Source: Streptococcus ruminicola (lineage in GTDB: Bacteria > Bacillota > Bacilli > Lactobacillales > Streptococcaceae). Taken from it: DNA of 64,000 nt. Shown in pieces: positions 59,954 through 64,000 of this stretch; positions within the stretch are counted from its first letter, which is position 1; each line of letters begins with the position of its first letter. The stretch lies in contig NZ_CP046919.1 of NCBI RefSeq assembly GCF_011387195.1, forward strand, positions 1,364,001 to 1,428,000, given 5' to 3'. The notes beneath the pieces are model-generated. The model made no database searches, was not told where the DNA came from, and saw nothing but the letters and a program-made list of their open reading frames with translations. A program made the translations under genes and the position numbers.

Positions 59954-62177
59954 GCATTTTCCCATTAAGCCAATTCAATTGGCTTTTTTGCTCATTTTAC
60001 TTTATTATTTTTGTTTTGAAAAAGTCCTGTTATGCCTATTTTTACTCCTGTTAGCCTTGCTGTTTTTATGGCGACATTACGGGTGGAAAGTTTGGTGTCA
60101 GATTTCACTGTGCTTGGCTTTTTTTGCGATATTTTTCCTGACTAAGTCTAATCAGACAGAACAGGCTTATCAAGCGGCGCCAGCTCAGCTATCAAAAATC
60201 CAGATGGTTCCAGATACGATTTCGGTTAATGGTGATTTGTTATCTTTTCGAGGGAAGGAGGCTGGGCAGACTTACCAAGTTTTTTATACCTTGAAGTCAG
60301 AAAAAGAGCAGAAATTTTTTAAAAATCTTAATCAAACAATGCTTTTATCAGGGCAGGTGGACTTAGAAGAGGCAACGCCACAGCGGAATTTTGGTGGTTT
60401 TGATTACCGCACTTACCTTAAACATGAAGGCATTTATCGGATTGCTAATCTTTCTTCGATTACTGAAATGAGACAGCAGAGCTCTTTAAGTTTTTTTGAA
60501 CGACTACATGAACTTAGAAGACAGGCGATTGTCAGTATTCAAAGGAATTTTCCTGCCCCAATGCAACATTATATGACTGGCCTTTTGTTTGGATATTTGG
60601 ATAAGTCTTTTGATGAGATGAGTGATGTATACACGAGTTTAGGGATTATTCATCTTTTTGCTCTGTCTGGTATGCAGGTTGGCTTTTTTGTCGGTGTTTT
60701 TCGCTATTTCTTTTTGCGACTTGGCTTAAGGCGTGATTATGTGGACATACTGCAAATCCCGTTTTCACTTGTATATGCTGGCTTGACAGGCTTTTCGGTT
60801 TCAGTTGTTCGGAGCCTTATTCAGTCTGCTTTTGCAAATCTTGGCATAAAAAAATTAGATAATCTTGCCTTTACTTTAATGACCCTTTTTATTTTGATGC
60901 CAAATTTCCTGCTGACAACAGGAGGAATTCTTTCTTTTACCTACGCTTTTATCCTAAGTTTTATTGATTTTGATGAGCTTAGTCATTATCGAAAAATCCT
61001 TACAGAATGTTTGGCGATTTCGCTGGGAAGTTTACCGGTTTTGCTATATTTCTTCTCAGTATTTCAACCCTTGTCGCTGCTTTTAACAGCTATTTTTTCA
61101 CTGGCTTTTGATACGCTTATCTTACCTGTTTTGACTTTTGTTTTTCTTTTATCACCTCTGGTTAAAATTACCGCGTTAAATCCATTTTTTGTTTTTCTAG
61201 AAACTATCATCAAATTTAGCAAGTCGCTGGTTGGTACCCCACTCGTTTTTGGCAGACCAAGTCTAGGAATTTTGTTGTTATTACTTTTGACAATAGGGCT
61301 TCTCTATGACTGTTATCGACACAAAAAAGTGGCCATTTTTCTTTTTAGCATAATGGCTTTGCTATTTTTCCAAATCAAGCATCCGCTCGAAAACGAAGTG
61401 ACGGTGGTTGACATTGGGCAGGGAGATAGTATTTTTGTGCGTGATGTTAAAGGGCGTACGCTGTTAATTGATGTCGGAGGAAAAGTGAGTTTTAGTGAGA
61501 AGAACGCATGGCAGGAGCGGCTGACGGATAGCAATGCGGAGCGAACCTTGATTCCTTATCTCAATAGCCGTGGTGTTGGAAAAATTGACCAGCTGGTTCT
61601 GACGCACACGGATACTGACCACATGGGAGATATGCTGGAAGTGGCAAAGCAGGTGAAAATTGGTGAAGTTTTGGTTAGTCAAGGAAGTTTGACAAAGCCA
61701 GATTTTGTGGCGAAATTACAAGCCATGAAAACCAAGGTGCGCACAGTTTCTGCTGGAGATAGTCTGCCGATTATGGGAAGTAGCTTGCAGGTGCTGTACC
61801 CTATTAGAGTTGGCAATGGTTCTAATAATGATTCGGTGGTGTTGTATGGTAAGCTTCTTGGTAAAAATTTTCTGTTTACAGGAGATTTGGAAGAAGAGGG
61901 CGAGCGTGAGGTGATGGCGTCTTATCCTAATCTGCCAGTTGATGTTTTAAAAGCAGGACACCATGGCTCAAAAGGGTCATCAAGCCCAGCATTTCTAGCT
62001 CATATTTCACCGCAGATTGCTCTGATTTCTGCCGGTCAAAATAACCGCTACAAACATCCTCACCAAGAAACGCTTGAACGATTTCAAGCGCAAAATATGA
62101 CCATTTACCGCACAGACCAACAAGGCGCCATCCGCTTTCGAGGACTGAAAACTTGGCACATTGAAACAGTGAGGTAA
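59946..62177 (+). CDS. comEC: Competence protein ComEC (DNA channel)
   Basis: 743 aa, TTG start overlapping comEA. DNA channel across the membrane. N-terminal hydrophobic segments and OB-like domain (about 60-175), the ComEC membrane core (HLFALSGMQVGFFVGVF, about 237-253, family signature ALSGxH/Q), and a C-terminal metallo-beta-lactamase-like domain (VTVVDIGQGDSIFVRDVKGRTLLIDVGG, LTHTDTDHMGDM, LKAGHHGSKGSSS, about 480-700) thought to degrade one strand. Domains are complete, so natural transformation could work. Confidence 0.95.
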   Translation: MIKHFPIKPIQLAFLLILLYYFCFEKVLLCLFLLLLALLFLWRHYGWKVWCQISLCLAFFAIFFLTKSNQTEQAYQAAPAQLSKIQMVPDTISVNGDLLSFRGKEAGQTYQVFYTLKSEKEQKFFKNLNQTMLLSGQVDLEEATPQRNFGGFDYRTYLKHEGIYRIANLSSITEMRQQSSLSFFERLHELRRQAIVSIQRNFPAPMQHYMTGLLFGYLDKSFDEMSDVYTSLGIIHLFALSGMQVGFFVGVFRYFFLRLGLRRDYVDILQIPFSLVYAGLTGFSVSVVRSLIQSAFANLGIKKLDNLAFTLMTLFILMPNFLLTTGGILSFTYAFILSFIDFDELSHYRKILTECLAISLGSLPVLLYFFSVFQPLSLLLTAIFSLAFDTLILPVLTFVFLLSPLVKITALNPFFVFLETIIKFSKSLVGTPLVFGRPSLGILLLLLLTIGLLYDCYRHKKVAIFLFSIMALLFFQIKHPLENEVTVVDIGQGDSIFVRDVKGRTLLIDVGGKVSFSEKNAWQERLTDSNAERTLIPYLNSRGVGKIDQLVLTHTDTDHMGDMLEVAKQVKIGEVLVSQGSLTKPDFVAKLQAMKTKVRTVSAGDSLPIMGSSLQVLYPIRVGNGSNNDSVVLYGKLLGKNFLFTGDLEEEGEREVMASYPNLPVDVLKAGHHGSKGSSSPAFLAHISPQIALISAGQNNRYKHPHQETLERFQAQNMTIYRTDQQGAIRFRGLKTWHIETVR

Positions 62178-62290
62178 AAGAGTGAAAATTAGCCAAAGAA
62201 ATACATATTAATTTCTTACCAGTTTTAATTGAAGTATTAGAGTTAAAATTGAAAGCATACTAAAAACAGTAGTCGATTTGTGGCTGTTTT

Positions 62291-62299
62291 TGTTATAAT
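62291..62299 (+). promoter_or_regulatory. holA promoter, predicted leaderless
   Basis: TGtTATAAT ends 6 bases before the ATG, which places +1 on or beside the start codon. No -35. Confidence 0.6.
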
Positions 62300-62305
62300 A
62301 TCTTT

Positions 62306-63343
62306 ATGATTGCAATCGAAGAAATTGATAAATTACGAAAAGAAAATCTTAGCTTGATTACGGTTGTGACGGGTGAGGATTTGGGACAATTTTCTCAGCT
62401 AAAAGAGCGTATGATGGAGCGCGTTGGCTATGATAAGGATGATTTGACTTATTCTTATTTTGATATGGCTGAGGTGGATTATCAGGATGCGGAGATGGAT
62501 CTTGAAAGTTTGCCATTTTTTGCGGACCAAAAGGTGGTTATTTTTGATAATCTGCTTGACATCACGACAGCTAAGAAGTCTTATTTGGATGATAAGGCGC
62601 TCAAACGTTTTGAGGCTTATTTGGAAAATCCTTTGGACACGACGCGCTTGATTATTTTTGCACCAGGGAAATTAGACGGCAAACGTCGCTTGGTGAAAAT
62701 TCTTAAACGTGATGCACAGATTTTTGAAGCGAGTGAATTAAAAGAAGCAGAGCTAAAAACGTATTTTCAAAAATTAGCTCACAAAGAGAACTTAGTTTTT
62801 GATTCTGGCGTTTTTGAGGCTTTGCTTTTAAAATCAAATTATGATTTCAGCGAGATTTTGAAAAACATTGCTTTTTTGAAATCTTATAAAAAAGATGGTC
62901 ATATTACTTCAGAAGATATTAATCAAGCCATTCCGAAAACACTTCAGGATAATATTTTTGACTTGACGCAGTTTGTCTTGAATGGCAAAATCGACGAGGC
63001 GCGTGACTTGATTCGTGATTTGCGCTTGCAAGGTGAAGATGAAATCAAGCTTATTGCCATTATGCTTGGTCAATTCCGTACATTTTTACAGGTCAGCATT
63101 TTAGCCAGCCAAGGAAAAACAGAACAGCAGATGGTTGTTAGCCTGTCTGATTATCTTGGACGCCGTGTCAATCCTTATCAAGTTAAGTTCGCTGTGCGTG
63201 ATTCGCGGACTCTTTCTATGACTTTCTTGAAAAAAGCTATCGCTATTTTGATTGAGACGGACTATGCTATAAAAACTGGAACTTACGATAAAGATTATCT
63301 CTTTGATGTGGCTATTTTAAAAATCGCTCACGAGCATCGCTAA
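62306..63343 (+). CDS. holA: DNA polymerase III delta subunit (HolA)
   Basis: 345 aa clamp-loader subunit that opens the sliding clamp. The start MIAIEEIDKLRKENLSLITVVTGEDLGQFSQLKERMM matches streptococcal HolA. The N-terminal domain (about 1-145) with VVIFDNLLDI, then helical domains, ending in VNPYQVKFAVRDSRTLSMTFLKKAIAILIETDYAIKTGTYDKDYLFDVAILKI, a family hallmark. No ribosome site precedes the ATG. Downstream of comEC, as in other streptococci. Confidence 0.95.
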   Translation: MIAIEEIDKLRKENLSLITVVTGEDLGQFSQLKERMMERVGYDKDDLTYSYFDMAEVDYQDAEMDLESLPFFADQKVVIFDNLLDITTAKKSYLDDKALKRFEAYLENPLDTTRLIIFAPGKLDGKRRLVKILKRDAQIFEASELKEAELKTYFQKLAHKENLVFDSGVFEALLLKSNYDFSEILKNIAFLKSYKKDGHITSEDINQAIPKTLQDNIFDLTQFVLNGKIDEARDLIRDLRLQGEDEIKLIAIMLGQFRTFLQVSILASQGKTEQQMVVSLSDYLGRRVNPYQVKFAVRDSRTLSMTFLKKAIAILIETDYAIKTGTYDKDYLFDVAILKIAHEHR

Positions 63344-63372
63344 AGGAATTAAAAAAATAACGGTCAAATAAT

Positions 63373-63412
63373 TTGCTAGTTAGACTTGATTCTTATAAAA
63401 TGATGATAAGAA
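63373..63412 (+). promoter_or_regulatory. sodA promoter region with inverted repeat
   Basis: TTGCTA, 15 bases, TATAAA is a weak promoter candidate. TTCTTAT-N9-ATAAGAA (63390-63412) is a perfect 7-bp inverted repeat over it and might be an operator. Confidence 0.45.
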
Positions 63413-63439
63413 ATAACGAAAAGAAAGAAGGTAACTAGC

Positions 63440-64000
63440 ATGGCTATTATTTTACCGGAACTACCATACGCATATGATGCACTTGAACCATACATTGATG
63501 CAGAAACAATGACATTGCATCATGACAAACATCACGCTACTTACGTAGCAAATGCAAATGCTGCACTTGAAAAACACCCTGAACTTGGAGAAGATTTGGA
63601 AGTTATCTTGGCAGATGTTGACAAGATTCCAGCTGACATTCGTCAAGCAGTGATTAACAACGGTGGTGGCGCTCTTAACCACTCACTTTTCTGGGAATTC
63701 TTGTCTCCAGAAAAACAAGAACCAACAGCAGATGTCCTAGCTGCGATTGAGGCTGCATTTGGTTCATTTGATAATTTTAAAGCTGAGTTTACAAAAGCTG
63801 CAACAACACGTTTTGGTTCAGGTTGGGCTTGGCTTGTCGTTAACAAAGATGGCAAACTTGAAGTAACCTCAACTGCTAACCAAGATACTCCACTTTCAGA
63901 AGGTAAGAAACCAATTCTTGCTCTTGATGTTTGGGAACATGCTTACTATCTCAAATATCGTAACGTTCGTCCAAATTACATCAAAGCATTCTTTGATATT
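63440..64000 (+). CDS. sodA: Manganese superoxide dismutase (SodA), 3' end cut by the window
   Basis: 187 codons visible, about 15 short of the usual 201-203. [36 protein letters not shown] carries the first metal His ([10 protein letters not shown], about residue 27). [16 protein letters not shown] holds the second (about 82), and [20 protein letters not shown] the Asp and His (about 164, 168). [11 protein letters not shown] and the later pattern are those of the Mn-type streptococcal enzyme. Ribosome site GAAAGAAGGTAACTAGC. It follows holA with a 96-base gap. Confidence 0.97.
   Translation, partial: MAIILPELPYAYDALEPYIDAETMTLHHDKHHATYVANANAALEKHPELGEDLEVILADVDKIPADIRQAVINNGGGALNHSLFWEFLSPEKQEPTADVLAAIEAAFGSFDNFKAEFTKAATTRFGSGWAWLVVNKDGKLEVTSTANQDTPLSEGKKPILALDVWEHAYYLKYRNVRPNYIKAFFDI

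Overview
The window is chromosomal DNA of a low-GC streptococcus. The gene order (murD-murG-divIB / ftsA-ftsZ-ylmE-sepF-ylmG-ylmH-divIVA / T-box-ileS; pbp2b-recR-ddl-murF; comEA-comEC-holA-sodA), extended -10 promoters, YSIRK signal peptide and SigX-type com box all point to Streptococcus. The S. bovis/equinus (gallolyticus) complex is my best guess, but that is inference. I see no rRNA, tRNA, insertion sequence, prophage or CRISPR array. murD (left edge) and sodA (right edge) are cut by the window.

Layout. 0-8.7 kb: division and cell wall cluster. 8.7-11.9 kb: ileS under an isoleucine T-box. 11.9-16.1 kb, minus strand: DUF1827, a NUDIX hydrolase, the chaperone ATPase clpE, a DUF3278 membrane protein and an XRE regulator. 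16.2-24.3 kb: ornithine carbamoyltransferase, a YkuJ-like protein, an amino-acid ABC permease/ATPase pair, feoA-feoB plus a 48-aa Cys-rich membrane partner, folD-nnrD. 24.4-28.0 kb: an envelope cassette of a lipoprotein, a YSIRK protein with alternating SH3b and Bsp-like repeats, and a YkuD-fold protein that lacks its catalytic residues. 28.0-33.5 kb: xseA-xseB-ispA-tlyA-argR-recN. 33.5-36.6 kb: degV, SGNH hydrolase, ypmS-like, HU and a small membrane protein. 36.9-39.6 kb: dtpT and, convergent, pyrD. 39.7-42.2 kb: ArsR-type repressor, metal P-type ATPase and a probable small RNA. 42.4-44.6 kb: gpmA, niaR, niaX. 44.7-53.6 kb: pbp2b, recR, ddl, folate transporter S component under a THF riboswitch (minus), a BASS transporter, murF and a Wzy-like membrane protein. 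53.8-64 kb: prfC, cshA, GIY-YIG protein and TrmN6-like methyltransferase (minus), plsC, comEA-comEC, holA, sodA.

The genes are mostly housekeeping, so the less expected content is regulatory: a perfect CIRCE-type inverted repeat plus a CtsR box around clpE; two Fur/PerR-type 7-1-7 palindromes three helical turns apart before feoA; a consensus promoter inside the cadA stop codon that would make a ~100-nt, two-hairpin RNA; a consensus niaX promoter buried in a NiaR-type operator; a THF riboswitch with a legible translational switch; and two genes (dtpT, holA) whose promoters place +1 at the start codon. The strongest candidate for an undescribed system is the 24.4-28.0 kb envelope cassette, in which all three products look like wall- or membrane-associated proteins without catalytic activity.
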